A stretch of 64,000 nucleotides of DNA from Atopsyche davidsoni (Eukaryota; Arthropoda; Insecta; Trichoptera; Hydrobiosidae). The DNA lies in NCBI GenBank assembly GCA_022113835.1, contig JAILWY010000030.1, positions 806,001 to 870,000 on the forward strand, given 5' to 3'. Made by a program: the position numbers and the translations under genes. Positions 13,167 to 26,058 of this stretch are shown here, piece by piece (position 1 is the first letter of the stretch; each line of letters opens with the position of its first letter). The notes beneath the pieces were generated by a model. That model made no database searches. It saw only the letters and a program-made list of their open reading frames with translations, and had not been told where the DNA came from.

Positions 13167-13961
13167 ATAGTGTTCCAAATTAAATACACGCAAGGTAATT
13201 TTATTTTTCTTTTATGGATTTATCTGTTATTTTCTGGTTTCGACCGCACCGGCAGATATTACTAAAGGAAATTTAAATAAAACAATTGTTTGTCGCCCTG
13301 TTCAGGATATATTTTTAGTGAATAGGTTTTAACGTCAGTTGACGTAAAATAAATCAGTATTTTTGCACTCAACCTAGTTCATTAACTATTTTATCAAACA
13401 TATTTTTTATATTGATAACTAGTCAAGTTCGCACTTTAACACACAACAGAAAATGCATACATTAAAACCACATAAGAGGCCGCGGGGCCAGAATCAAGGT
13501 TTAAGATATAACATTTATACAAATCAGTCGTTACTTGTACTTGCTGTACAAATCAGATGATATTTCAGTAAGGCAAGCCGGGCTTTTGTGCTGCCATTGC
13601 AGCACCGTCATTGCATGTCCACGTTTGAATTCAATGCACGTCACGGTTAGGTTACGGGATTTAAACATGATGATATTAATATTAATTATAAAAAGTTTTC
13701 ATCTATCAGTTTCTACTACAACGCTATGCTAAATTTTAATATCATACTAAAAAGAAAAAGTTTGGCGGTCATATTGGAATCATATTATAGGGTCAGGTCA
13801 ATCATTTATTTTTATATGAAAACCACATTGAATAAATACAACCATAGACAAAATTGTATATTTACTGTTGTATTGTGTAAAGAAGACATAAAAGGCATAA
13901 ACAATTAATATTTTCATTTACAATGGTTGCGCGGTAAAACCACAAAAAACATATCACGTAC

Positions 13962-14090
13962 CTTGCAGGATTTATTTAATTTCAAATTCAGAACAAGCAG
14001 CGTTTTTCAAAAATGGAATACGTCTCCACCGCCCGCCACGTGCGGGTCTCGCGCACTGTTTATTTTCAAATTTCAAACTTCGAACGTGGT
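13962..14090 (-). other. Candidate leader exon inside a GC-rich island
   Basis: A strong minus-strand donor (CTGCAAG|GTACGT) ends at 13962, with CpG-rich sequence immediately upstream. It could be a leader exon of paralogue A, 10.5 kb from its start-codon exon, or of a non-coding transcript. No transcription start can be fixed. Confidence 0.25.
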
Positions 14091-14200
14091 TTCGCGCGCA
14101 AAGCTGGTGGCGTCGGTACTGCCCGCTCGCTGGTGCGGCCGCGACTAGACCCGGGCTGAGGCTGATCTCGAGACTCGATGACCCCCGCCTCTATGATATG
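14010..14200. promoter_or_regulatory. GC-rich island
   Basis: CpG-dense sequence including CGCGCGCAAAGCTGGTGGCG and GGTGCGGCCGCGACTAGACC in AT-rich surroundings. Part of it resembles the next island: AGCTGGTGGCGTCGGT here and AACTCGTCGCGTCGGT near 14970 match at most positions. Promoter, enhancer or old repeat; not resolvable here. Confidence 0.35.
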
Positions 14201-14287
14201 CCCATATTAGTGATCTTGCAGTGCGGTCAGTGGTCGGTTTACACCTGACACAAATCAATACCGTCTAATTTTTTTTTATGCCATGCC

Positions 14288-14354
14288 TACAATACGGTAT
14301 ATGGCTATCTTCTGGTGCTGGCGCAGGTTGTGGGGCCTACAAGATGTGGCTCAG
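14288..14354 (+). repeat. Dispersed repeat, plus copy
   Basis: TACAATACGGTAT and GGCCTACAAGATGTGGCT recur in opposite orientation at 29661-29730 with interruptions. Confidence 0.55.
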
Positions 14355-14729
14355 GGGTCGCGTGAAAAAAAAAAATTTGACTCTACTCTACATCATTTAT
14401 CCTATAGAGAAGTAATAAACCAAGTCGTCGTATGTAAACAAATAATATACACGACCGAATAATCTATTATATACTATTGTTACAATTGCTATGTAGAAAT
14501 GAATAAACAAATGAAACAACGCTTGAACAACAATTCCCACGAATAAAAAAAACCTATTTTATATAGGTTTTATGTGATATCCTTATTTACAACAAGAAAT
14601 ATACTACGTTAAATACAATCATTCGAGTAGTGTGGTTTACAGATTTATCGTTACGTTATATTACGCTAATATTTCAGAAATAAAAACAAATGTTAGTAAC
14701 AGTACGAGACCTACCGTCACATTTAAGCT

Positions 14730-14830
14730 CAGCGATAGCATAATCTAGATATCGTTCGATAGAGCAAAATTATATTTTCTGAATGAATTATCAACATGTG
14801 CCCATCGACTCGCACTGTTGCGTGACGTAT
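14730..14830 (+). repeat. Dispersed duplicate block, copy 2
   Basis: Shortened relative of 12969-13166; it directly abuts the GC-rich island at 14890. Confidence 0.5.
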
Positions 14831-14889
14831 GTGGCAGATGTAAGCCGAGCATAGATCTTGAGTGATCTTTACTCTTCTTTTCACAATGG

Positions 14890-15180
14890 TAGTGCTGGGC
14901 ACGTGCTCGCTCCGGGGACGCGTCTTTCCACGCGAAGCCTCGTCGTGACGTCACGCCAGAGTAAACTCGTCGCGTCGGTTGCTTTCTCCCGCGGCTCGGC
15001 GGTTTCCTGCCGAAGTCGGCTGAGATCGCAGGGGATTGTTTGTAATTACCGCCGGGGCCGCGAGGAGCGGTGGACTTTCCGTTGCGCGAGGCGATCGGAG
15101 CCCGTGGAGCGAAAAAGTTTTTCCTTCCGCCGCGCGACCCGCCGGGGGAAGAATTCCGCTCTCGGAAAATTCGACGCGAA
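14890..15180. promoter_or_regulatory. GC-rich island
   Basis: About 290 CpG-rich bases, including a CRE-like GTGACGTCACGC near 14945. Both strands are open for about 60-110 codons here, but high GC depletes stop codons, so I do not call a protein. Confidence 0.35.
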
Positions 15181-15200
15181 ATGAAATGATATTAAAAAAG

Positions 15201-18200
15201 TTCCGTGATAAAGTCTAGAAGTCTAGATGAAGGATGCTTAAACAAAGTTGGACTTTTCTTTAAATTTATATATTAAAATAGACAACAGCGGTCCATAGCT
15301 TTGTTTTTTTTTTTTTTGAATATAAACACGATGTTCAGAACATCAGAAGATAGGTATGAAACTCAAGGTTGATGATAGATTTTCCTTAAACAGTTTCGGT
15401 ATGCAAAAAATAAAGCTGTTTGCATAAGGAAGTATAATCTTTAGCATAGTATATATTTTATACCTTGCTCAAAATAAAATACCACTTTTACGCATAAATT
15501 TTAACACTTGACGATATTATCTAAATCCTCTGTTGAACCGCGGATACTCCATCAAATCTTTGATCAAACATTTTTTATGGGATAGCCGCTACCTTGTATA
15601 TATTAAATTGCCTTGCATTGTTAAATTGTCTATACCGATTAAGGCCGCCACTTTAGTCTAGGTAGGCATCAAAGTAGCGGCTAGAGCACACGTGTGTTTC
15701 AATTATTTATGCGGGCCTCGTTCCTGTACAAAAAGAATTGTTAATCAAATACAATTTGAATTAACAAAAATTTACTCTATTTGATAAGTCTTACATATAA
15801 AATCAATATTTGATAATGTTGCGTATTTATCACTTCCTTGATCCAGGTGCTATCATATTGCAAACCGTCAGAGATAACGAGTAAAGGCACGTTGCTATCA
15901 AATATCGAAACGATGTTCAATTCGCTCTAATCTGGTAAGTCAGATTCATGCGCGGAAATATTCTGGCATATCAGACAACAGGATTTCAAGGTTACTCCCG
16001 CAGACCGAGCACATTCGCAACATTTTAAACGTTTTGCTGCGTCTTTCGTCATATCGTTACAAACAAGAAAAATGGTTATCGATATATGAAAAAGGTATGT
16101 CGCAATTCAAAATAAACCAATGGAGTGCGGTGGTTTCGGCGGGGATAATTGTTATTTGAACGTTGGAGGTTACAAATAATTATTTTGAGTAAAAAAAGCA
16201 TTGCAATATGAAAGTGATTGTCCATATTAGAATACTTATATGTAATAACGGTTCAAAGACCCGCGGGCAGATAGAAAGAGAGAGAGATAACGGAAAATGT
16301 AGGTAAGGATATGTGGAGCGAGTGAGATGGGCGGCAATGTAGAATATGGCACAGACTACACCAACCGCGATTGGTTACTTCACAAAAGCGAATCATATGA
16401 ACAAAATGGCTATGGACATTATTACAAAGCAAAAAAAAACGTGTCAATGGTTTTTTTTGTTAAAGTAATTTGAATGAAGCCTGTAGGATTATTCAAGGTC
16501 TCCCTTGGGCGAATAGAAGCCATGAGATCCGCCACATGTGTCGGTGTCTTTAGTGCCAAGGGTTTGTGTAATGTTCATTTACTGCAGATGTAGTATAATT
16601 GAACGTAACGTTGGTTATCTAGATCTAGACACTAAAAGCACGTACATCAAAAAAATATATTCTGTAAAAATCACGCAAGTGATCCTGGAGACTGGAAGCA
16701 TCGTTGGAAAGTAATGCAAATCTGCAGGCCAAATAGAAATATCGCCTAGAGAACACACAATTTTTATAGGAAGGAATAGTGTAGTCCCAATATCAGGATT
16801 GAAATGTAGGAAGTACATCAAGCACCTGCACACCCGAGAAACACCAACGAGCATATATATGTTATTCGAAGCAGATGATTTAAAGAGGCAAGCCTTGCGA
16901 TCGATCAGTGGCGCTAATTGTCCGAAACAACAAATAATTAAAAGGCCATTTTCCCTGTCGAGGTTTCCACGAAGTCAGGCACGACCTGTCGCCTGTCTTT
17001 GGACTAAGTGTCATCACGACTTGGTGACTTTTCCCTTCTCGCGAATTCGCACACGAGCGAGCAAATTTAAATTTAAACACACGAAAGACGGTTTAGAAAA
17101 ATGTTTATATTTATCCTTATATATTCATTTTTGTAATTATAAAATCGTGTGTAGCTTTTACCCACAGCGGTTTTGCCAGAGCGTAACAATTCTGGTATTA
17201 TTCTGTACAGATTCCACGGTGACAGTTAAGGTAACCTGTTTTAAATAAAAGTAACCGATTAATGAGAACTACCGACAACTATTATTAAATAAATTGAATA
17301 AATCCGGATTTTTCCGGATTTTTTACTACGATTATTTTTGATGGCGGCTTGTGCAGGGGTTTTAAAATGATAATAACTCCGAAACGACTCCCCCCACAGG
17401 GGTAAATACCACATGACATTTTTTTATACGGATTGACATTATGCGTCGGCTCCCCCTTTTGCTGCGACCTTTTCTTCAAATTAGCCTTAATAATAAAATT
17501 ATTTACAATAAATATTTTTATCACCCTGCACACACGCGTTTCAGAGAAATCCTCGAGCCTCCGGTTTGGGGGAATCGATCGCTTTTAAGTGACATCTCTA
17601 ATTAAGTGATGGGCCGGGATTGAAAAATTTTAGATTTTTAAAAATTAGTACCACTTACATTTATTTTTAGTATTTCGTTGAAAATTTTTGTTTGAGAGAT
17701 TTTTAAGAATAATAAAAATGTAACAATAACAATTTATATTTATATTATATATATACATATAACTCGAGCAGCTATAAGCACCCACGTCCATTTTAGGAAT
17801 CAGTACAATATACAAACAACGTTGACGATTCATTAGAAATATAGTTTTAAATATCTCTACATTTCTTTTTTTGTTTAAATTAACTCAGCGCTTAGTCGGT
17901 TTGACAAGATAGTGCAATATTTTAATCAATTAGTATAATTAGCTTTGAAAATTGGCGATGTGCTAAAATATTCCCGAAAACGCGTTTTTACCATATATTA
18001 CTAAGAAAAAACAATCATACACCATATAAACTATATTTCCTTAAAACAGAATTTAAATGTAAATTAAGCAGTATATTATCTTTGGAATTGTTATTTCAAT
18101 TAGAAATAACTAACTGCGCTAAAAAAAAAACGGTTTTTGTTGATAAATGTTTCACTGGAAATGTCTCCACGTGGTTTTTTTTTTTGTAACGCATCTGGTT

Positions 18201-19683
18201 TCAAAATTGGGTTAAAGAAATGCAGAAGAGAAATTAACAAACATTCCTTCAACACTTACCGAGAAAAAAAATTAATTGGACACAAAACTAAAAAAAAAAC
18301 CATTTCCATTTATGAATCCGTTCTTCAAATTATGTTGCACCTTCCATGTATCCAAATTATCGATCGCATATATAAAAAAATCTTAATAAAAAGAAGATAC
18401 GTCATAAAACATTTTTGAAAAAAGGTTGAGTAGATTTTATTTTAATTGCTTTCGGTTAAAAAAAAACTAGAAACAAATAGAAATTTAATAAAAAAGATCT
18501 AATAATTATTAACAGTTTTATCAAGAAGCTAAAACAGATACACGTAAACCACAATCTAATGACGTTAGAGTCATGTGTAAATTATACGTAAACGATTTTG
18601 AAAAGGACGGATATTGTGTTATTAATGACAAATGTTTGTTTATGGCTGTTCTCATATATATAAAATGCATATTTAATTTGCGTAATCAAAGGAATTAGCA
18701 CTTGTATGTTAGAGAATACAACAGAATGGGAACATTGCCGAGTAATATACCATAAAAAACATGTGTAAGAGCTTCACTATAACTATGCACATTGAAGGCG
18801 CATTTTGATTTTGATATGCGCTATAATATTTATTTGTTAGAAACAACCTTAAAATTCTTTTTAAATCGGTCAATTTACCGAAGGAACAGTTGACAAGCTA
18901 TCAAATAAATAATATGCGTTAAAAAGTAGCAATGTGCGAATCAAATAAGAGTATTGATAAAACAAAAATAAAATAATAACAAATTCGCTACTAACAAAAT
19001 GATTCGTCGCGTATTTAATAGCTTACAGAAATCGAAAATATTTTTCATACTGTTGATATATTTTTTTAATACATATCACAACTGCAGTTTTAGGGCGTCT
19101 CTACGTAATAAACATAAAAGTGACATTTATTAGTCTATGACCCTTCACCAGAGAGCATAGAACTTTTGAAAAAGAAATACGTTTATTCAATGACATTTTA
19201 ACATAACTGATATTTTTGTTGCCAGTAACAAAAAAAAATTGACATTAACTGCTTTATTTTTTATTTATATCTGCCTATAATATCATCATCACTTCAGTAT
19301 ACTTTAAATGCTTGAATCCAAACAACTTCTCTTATTTATAGTGAAGCAACAATTTTATATTCTGTTCAGGTAATATCATAGATATTAGTAGGGTAATTTC
19401 AAAGACAATGCATGTTCACGGAAGGAGTTTATAGTAATTTAATACAGTTTATTTGCCAATTGGTTGGCAAGCATACCTATGGAAATAAACATTAGCCTGG
19501 ATTACTTTGCATGGTTTTATCACCCACTAAAAATAATTATGCAAATAATGGTAAACAAAAATCATAGTAAAAACAACTTGGTTACTAAAAGCACTTATTT
19601 AAGAACACTAATGAACTTGTTTGGTATGATAAAAAGTAAATGCAAATGAAGATGAATATATGTATATATATATATACATATTC
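15201..19683. other. Intergenic DNA without recognisable gene
   Basis: Mostly AT-rich. The 149-codon plus frame at 16799-17248 lacks any motif I know and has a Lys/Ser/Phe-rich random look. The frame at 18137-18418 is poly-Lys-like. No promoter or repeat stands out. Confidence 0.5.
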
Positions 19684-20946
19684 ATCACTCATGAAGATAC
19701 ATTGCATAAGCTTACGAGAGATTCGTACAGGTATGTTTGTTAGTCCGTCAGTTAGGACTATTGACTGAAAAATCACCTATTAAGGAAAGGTCATATTGGT
19801 ATAATTAGGGTGGTATCTTATTTGATTTCATTTTGTACGAACTCTACTAGCGTGGCATTTGACAGTTCAACTAGTTTTCTAAACATAAATAATTCATTTA
19901 TGCATTAAATTATATAATTTTTTGAATTTACAATGAATGCTCATGGAAATTTTTGCCATCAAAATCATTAACTTTTTTTTACGAAACCTGTAATCTATAA
20001 TATTGTAAATTTGATCAAATGTGAATTGCTCAATATAATTTAGAAGCAACTTAAGAGTTATTTAAAATTCAATAATTTAAACAATGACAGGAGACTTCAC
20101 TCATCAGGAGAAAATCACTCAAGTATATTATTTTATTTAATATATATATATATACTTTTAGTTTACTAGCGCATGTATTTTTTTTTAATTTACAAATGTT
20201 TAAATCACAATGATGTGTGTTTATGTTATGAAACCACTACTAGGCCAATGAACTTATATAAACTTACAATATTTCTGTAGCGTGGAACACATTCCAAGTT
20301 TCAGAAAACAAAATAACTTCTTTACGTTTCTGAACTGCTATCAACAAAGTCTGATAAATTAAAGAGAGGGTCTACTGGTTGTTGTTAATCATTTGAAATG
20401 TTTAGCTTGCCAAAGCTAATGGCAAATAATAGGTAGGAGAGTTATAATCTTGATAACTTTACGTCATGGTATTATATTTATCATAAGCAGGTTCTTGAAA
20501 AAAAAATTATAAATGACAAATTTCAATCGTGAGCATGCAATACGTCTTTTGCATTAGTATGGCCTTGGAGAAGAAAAAACGAGTCTCCCGAGAAAAAACG
20601 AGAATTTCAGATAACTCTTAAGTTGCTTCTTAATTATGTTGAGCAATTCACATTTGATCAAATTTACAATATATAGATAACGATTGGTTTCATAAAAGAG
20701 CCATGAAAATTGTAAATTCAAAAAAATAAATAATTTAAAGCATGAAAACAATGAATTATTTATGTTTAGACTATTTGAACTGACAAACTGAAATCAAATA
20801 AGATACCACCTTAATTATACCAGTTTAGGATTGACCTCTCCAAAATAGGTGATCTTTCAGTCAATAGTTAAAGTCTTAACCAATGGGGCTAGTAAACATA
20901 CCTGTACGAATCTATCTTTAGCTTTTGCATTTATCTTCATGAGTGA
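19684..20946. repeat. Long imperfect inverted repeat
   Basis: The left arm (19684-20070) and right arm (20601-20946) are diverged reverse complements over roughly 350-390 bases. Anchor blocks include GATTCGTACAGGTATGTTT, GGTGGTATCTTATTTGATTT, GTAAATTTGATCAAATGTGA and AGAAGCAACTTAAGAGTTAT. The spacer of about 530 bases shows no gene. It is a foldback element or two opposed copies of an unknown repeat. Confidence 0.75.
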
Positions 20947-21828
20947 AGAAAAACATAAAAATCAAAAAAATATCCTAAATTGAGCTCTGCATGCCAAAAG
21001 AGTAAATAACACAACAGCTATGAAATAATTGCACATAACATTTTAGTATTATTCTAGCTTAAACGTTAGCTAATTTTGGAAGGTAACAAACCGTTTTTTA
21101 CGTCAACAAACAGTTCAGCTTATTTTCCTCAAGCTTTAAAACTTCAGGAATAATCGTCTTTCTCATTGATTGTAAAAAATCTTCAATTGAAGGCATACCA
21201 TGTAGACTATTTTGAGTTTAATGTCACTTTCAGTGTATTCTGTTATCTAAGCTGTCAATATATTTTATTTATCTAGTGTCAAAAATAATGAAACAATATC
21301 AGCGACTAAATATATTTTCTAGTTGTAACTGAGCTTCTAAATGATTCTGAGTTATAAACAAATACAACGTGTGACCAATTTTTTTAATTGTAATTTAATA
21401 TTATAAAATTAAGATATGGTTGGTAATAATTTTAGGGTGAAAATAAAATTTTCTTTAATTATTTATTACTAATAAATTGAAATTCAATACATTTCCAGTG
21501 AAATATCTAGTCATTGATTCGATTCTTAATTAACAGCCTAAAATTTCTATATCTGACAAATCATTTTAATAACACATTCTAGTTTTTACACAAAAATTAT
21601 AAATTTAATTTGCATAAATATTTATAATTTATATGCAGAATTTAGATGTATAGCAACAATAAACATGTTGTTTTCTGTTATGAAAAGATCCGTTTTATTT
21701 ATTGTATTCACAAAATCATACATTTGCAAAGATTTTAACAAAATAGCAAGGATATTTAATCAAAATCTAAAGTACTAATTGGTACATATACTGTCCGATT
21801 ATCAATAAAATATAAAATGATCACTCAC

Positions 21829-21841
21829 CTTTTAGGCAGAC
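21829..21841 (-). other. Candidate 13-nt micro-exon
   Basis: On the minus strand GTCTGCCTAAAAG is bounded by TTTTCATTCAG upstream and GTGAGTGATC downstream, an excellent acceptor and donor. Its 13 bases would carry the reading frame of the MGGFFNC exon (phase 1) into phase 2. Confidence 0.3.
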
Positions 21842-22139
21842 CTGAATGAAAATAGTTATATTCAATATTTTCAAATCAAAGTGTGCATTTTAATGAGTGT
21901 CCGTGTCGAAAAACATTAAGGATGCGCCATCTAAAATGAGAAAAAGATGTCATGAGAAAAAGCTGATATCAATCAAATTTTATAATTTTTCAAAGAAGTG
22001 AATATGTTAAATGTATTGCAAAATTGTTGCAATGTCGAGGTATCGGAGTATAATTCGCGACAATAACAAGGCGTAATTTTGACATAACAAAGAAAATGTA
22101 AATAAGAATGTCAGAGACGTGAAGTAACTCTGCGGGTAT

Positions 22140-22235
22140 TTAATGGGCTTTACCATTAAGACCGGGAGCTTCATCGGGCACTGTAGGTTTCTCTTTAACA
22201 TATAAGACATCAAAACAATTAAAAAAGCCACCCAT
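22140..22235 (-). CDS. Small open reading frame with promoter-like upstream DNA (31 aa, or a 5' coding exon)
   Basis: The minus-strand ATG at 22235 opens MGGFFNCFDVLYVKEK and reads 31 residues to TAA. Gly2 and Cys7 could carry lipid modification. About 40 bases upstream is a perfect CRE palindrome (TGACGTCA), and the stretch is less AT-rich than its neighbours. After 82 coding bases there is a usable donor (AATG|GTAAAG at 22153/22154); 312 bases further a 13-base block is flanked by CAG and GTGAGT. Joined, these would be in frame with the start of paralogue A. It may be a micropeptide gene, an N-terminal exon of A, or chance. I do not recognise the protein. Confidence 0.3.
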   Translation of the reverse strand: MGGFFNCFDVLYVKEKPTVPDEAPGLNGKAH

Positions 22236-23089
22236 TATCTTTAATTTCGAATACAGAACGAGAGGAAACGTAATCTGACGTCAATAATGACAACTTCTGG
22301 TGCTCAGGGTTGCCATATATATAAAATTAGTTATTTTTAATTTTACAATTAAATCCGATTTTTAATGATTTGAGGACTAAAAAAAATTCTTTAATATAAC
22401 GAAAATTATTTTTTTTCAAAATTTAATGTAAAAAAATTCTTCTTTAGAAAAAAAAATATTTTTTTTTTCTTATTGATACACTAAGCAGCCATATAAAATA
22501 GTATTTAAAATGATGCAAATAAAAAAAAGGCTATGTAAAAATCTATTTTATTAAATCACAACATATAATTTTTCTCTGCATGCACATTATCTTCTACTAA
22601 TCATTCCTTGGAAATAAAATATTTTATAAATTTAATAAAATGCATTTGATCTTCAAATGGAATATCAATTTATTTGTTTGAATTTCTCAGTTAAATCTAA
22701 TAAAAAATTACTTCTGTGGTCTTAAATTCTTATCATAAAATTCACTACCTATTATAAAAAGATAATGTAGCATAAAATCATCTTACCTTTTCAGCCAATT
22801 AGATTTTTTATATAAATAAAATTATGTAAAAAGTATTTTATTCATATGAATAGGTAAAATTGTCTTACAAATTCATTATAATACTATAAAAATATAATTC
22901 ATTTTAATTACACTGTAAACAGTCAATACCTATTAATACATTTACATAGATACTCTTACATGCATTCATTTGTTATTGCGTAATTTTCCATCACTGTCAT
23001 TTTGTTTTATGAATGCCCGAAATCCCTTATCATAATTATATACTAATTATATCACATCTTTATCAAAATGTATTGAGCAATCGAGGATA

Positions 23090-26058
23090 CTATAAACTAG
23101 GAGGCGGTATCCATCCGCCAAATGCTCTTTCAAACTCTTTGGCAACGGTAAATAACAAATGGTCGTTGCCAGGTTTTGCAATTATCTGGAGTCCAACTGG
23201 CAAACCAGAAGGCGTTAGGCCGACAGGGCAGCTGGTTGCTGGAAACCCGATGACATTGAATATGGACATGTATGCAACGTCCTGGATTTTTCCGTAGTAA
23301 GTATTGTGGAATGGCGCTGTGTATGGAAGAGTTGGGAAAATCAAGACTCCGTTATCCTTTAAGAGCTCCTGCAAATAAATTAGAACTTCAATGAAGATAT
23401 TTCATTATTTTTCCAGAAGTAATTTACAATCTTCATCACAATATTTATCCCACTTAATATATATTTTTAATAAATATAATATTAAAACATTAGTCGGTAC
23501 AGTAAAATGGCGTAATAGACTATCTCTTTGTGGTCAAGAAATCGTCAAAATACTGTTGTCTGAATAGTTAGAATGCACTGATCTGATATGTCATGAATTT
23601 GACATATCAGATCAGTGCATTATTTTAATTATTTATTAGCAGTAATAATAAAACAAAATACCTTCAAGATAATAGATACAACTCCCTAAAAACTACTAGC
23701 TTTCTAACTGCACTTATATTTGCGCATATGAAAAAACTAGGGTCTAAAACTTAACTATGCTATCTGTTTTTCTATGCCATGTATCAAAATTGGCTCTTTG
23801 TCTGGAATATTTGTGTTTTTTTGTTTTAATTATATTTTATAACGCTACATAAGAAGTAACACTAACAAAACAATAAATGAAATGAAGATGGGAAAAGACA
23901 AAACATAATTTCAAGTAATCTCATATTCATACCATAAACTCTTGTTTTATAATGTCTTTCATTTTGAACACATTCTCATAGTGCTCATCAGAAAACATAC
24001 TTCCGATCATCTTCATCCAGCACAGCCCAAAATTGGAGAATATTGATTTGGAGCATCCGAATATTAACTTGATTGTCTCAGGCCACATTGAATAAAAGCT
24101 ATCGGGGTCATCAGGCTTTGAGAATCTTGTTTCCAAGCCTTTCATATTCAGTAGACTGGCTACTGATACCTCAAATATATGCTTTAAATTTTTAATTTCT
24201 GCCTAAAAATAAAAGAAGATATTATTTTGATGATCATTGCAATGACATCTCTTGTTGAAGCTCTTAAAATTTTTCATATTTTTTTAGCATCATGCTAAAA
24301 AATACAATATAAACATATTCACCTCTTTTACTTTAATATTAAGATCTTTTCCAAAATGATCAATAACCTTTTGCATGGCGTTATTCACATCAGGTTTTAA
24401 TTTGGCAGTGATTCCATCATTATTTTTATCAATATAATAAAAATTAATATCCGTAAGTGGAACCTGTAATAAACATTTCATTTCCTCATTAAATAATCAA
24501 TTATATATCAGTGTACAAATTACAGAGTTCAGTTAAGTTGACTCAATTTTTAACCTCAACATCAAGTTTGAGCGCTGGTCCTTTTGGATCGTATAAAACT
24601 TTCATCATCAGTCGGAGATCCTCAGCATATCTGCACATTGGACCTGAAGAAAGCATATCCAAATATTCTTTGGAGGTAGCGAAAGGTATGTGGCCTTCGG
24701 CAGAAGTGGTCTTAGCGGTAGGTTTGTGAGAAAATATGCCACAATACATGGCAGGAATACGAAGGGAGCCTGCTATGTCAGCACCCAAGCCAATGACAGA
24801 TGCACCTGATGATATAAGCACTGCCTAAAATCACAGAGGTTTTTAAAATAAAAATTATCAATTTTTTAAAAGAGTATTGAAGTTTAAACGTCAACCATCT
24901 TTGTACATGCTCCGAACACAGTCCTTGATTAATTCATTGTTTTATTAATATACATCCATCCAAAAATTCTATGCCTAGAAATTTAATAAACCTTTGTAAA
25001 TAATAACCTGATAGAGTTCAAAGGTTTAATAATAAGATTATTCAAATAGTTGTTGATTATAAGTAGTGAACGAACTAGGTTTCAGAAAGCAGTCTCTGCT
25101 TTAAGTGATGAAGACAGACTTAAGATGGACAAATTAAATGAGGCCTACTTCTCCACCACTGGATCCACCCGGAGTTCTTCTGACATCATAAGGGTTTCTG
25201 GTTTGGCCCGTCACGTAGTTGAAAGTTTCTGTGCACATGCACAGCTCTGGAGTGTTGCTTACGAGAATTGGTATTCCACCAGCAGCTTTTAAATTAACAA
25301 CATCGTCAGCATCTTTCATTGCTTTTTCTGAATTAGTCTTGAACCTGCCAACGTTGTGGCTCATACCTGAATGAGAAATAATCACGAACATTAGAATAAT
25401 TTTAATTAAAAAATACTAAAGTAACAGTATTGTTATATATACATCCTCCTCTGTGTTTTTCAAAAGTTATAATTATCTGCATTATACTTCAATAGATTTG
25501 AGTTTGAATAAAACAGTAAATAAAAAGTAAAATACCTGCAACTGCGATACTTTCTTTGATGGTCAATGGAACTCCTAAAAGTGGGAACGATGCTTCCAAT
25601 TCTTCCACAGATTGGTTTCCAGATTTAAGCAATTCATCAACTCTATTGGCCTCCTCGAGTGCCTGGTCATATCGCGTTTCCACAATGGCATTAAGTATTG
25701 GATTAACATCGTTGCATCTCGTTATGAATGCATTTACTACATCAACACTTTTGACCTGTAAAATAATAAGGTATTTTTTCACAGAGCAGGGAAGAATTAA
25801 TAAACATTATGACTTGCATTTTATCAAATTTTAGATATGATTTGTAATAGCAATGAAATGTATGGATTAAAAGAAACAAACCTCTCTCTGCCTAATCATC
25901 TTTGCTAATTGCGTGGCACTCTTATAGTATATCACATTGTTCATTGGGGGTAATTTTCTTTTTTTTTTAAAGCGTCCAAATATTCCTATAAGCTCCAGCA
26001 CCAAAGCAGCCGACCAAAGCATGAATCGGAACAGCATTCTCCAAAATCTGCTCAACAT
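23090..26058 (-). CDS. FAAH2-like amidase, paralogue B (complete, 524 aa)
   Basis: Complete seven-exon gene: 25882-26058, 25536-25755, 25149-25366, 24555-24824, 24323-24463, 23933-24202 and 23090-23368 (stop TAG). All junctions are GT-AG and phases run 0,1,0,0,0,0. The 524 residues are close to vertebrate FAAH2 (about 530). A hydrophobic N-terminus (residues about 8-29) followed by a basic KKKRK stretch suggests a single membrane anchor. The amidase triad is intact: Lys126 (GVPLTIKES), Ser201 (GGSSGGE) and Ser225 (GADIAGSLRIPA). The C-terminal domain has the family's GFPATSCPVGL and GLPVGLQII motifs and ends FGGWIPPPSL. The open frame continues upstream of 26058, but an acceptor (TTTCAG) lies five bases before this ATG and the paralogues start at the equivalent place. 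Confidence 0.93.
23572..23621. repeat. Perfect 22-bp palindrome, 6-nt loop, in intron 6 of paralogue B
   Basis: AATGCACTGATCTGATATG plus TCA (23572-23593) is exactly reversed at 23600-23621 around TGAATT. It is too short for a normal microRNA precursor; perhaps a MITE remnant. Confidence 0.85.

Noticed and set aside
16799..17248. 149-codon plus-strand open frame
   Set aside because: Longest simple frame in the window, but no domain, random composition, no splice or promoter support.
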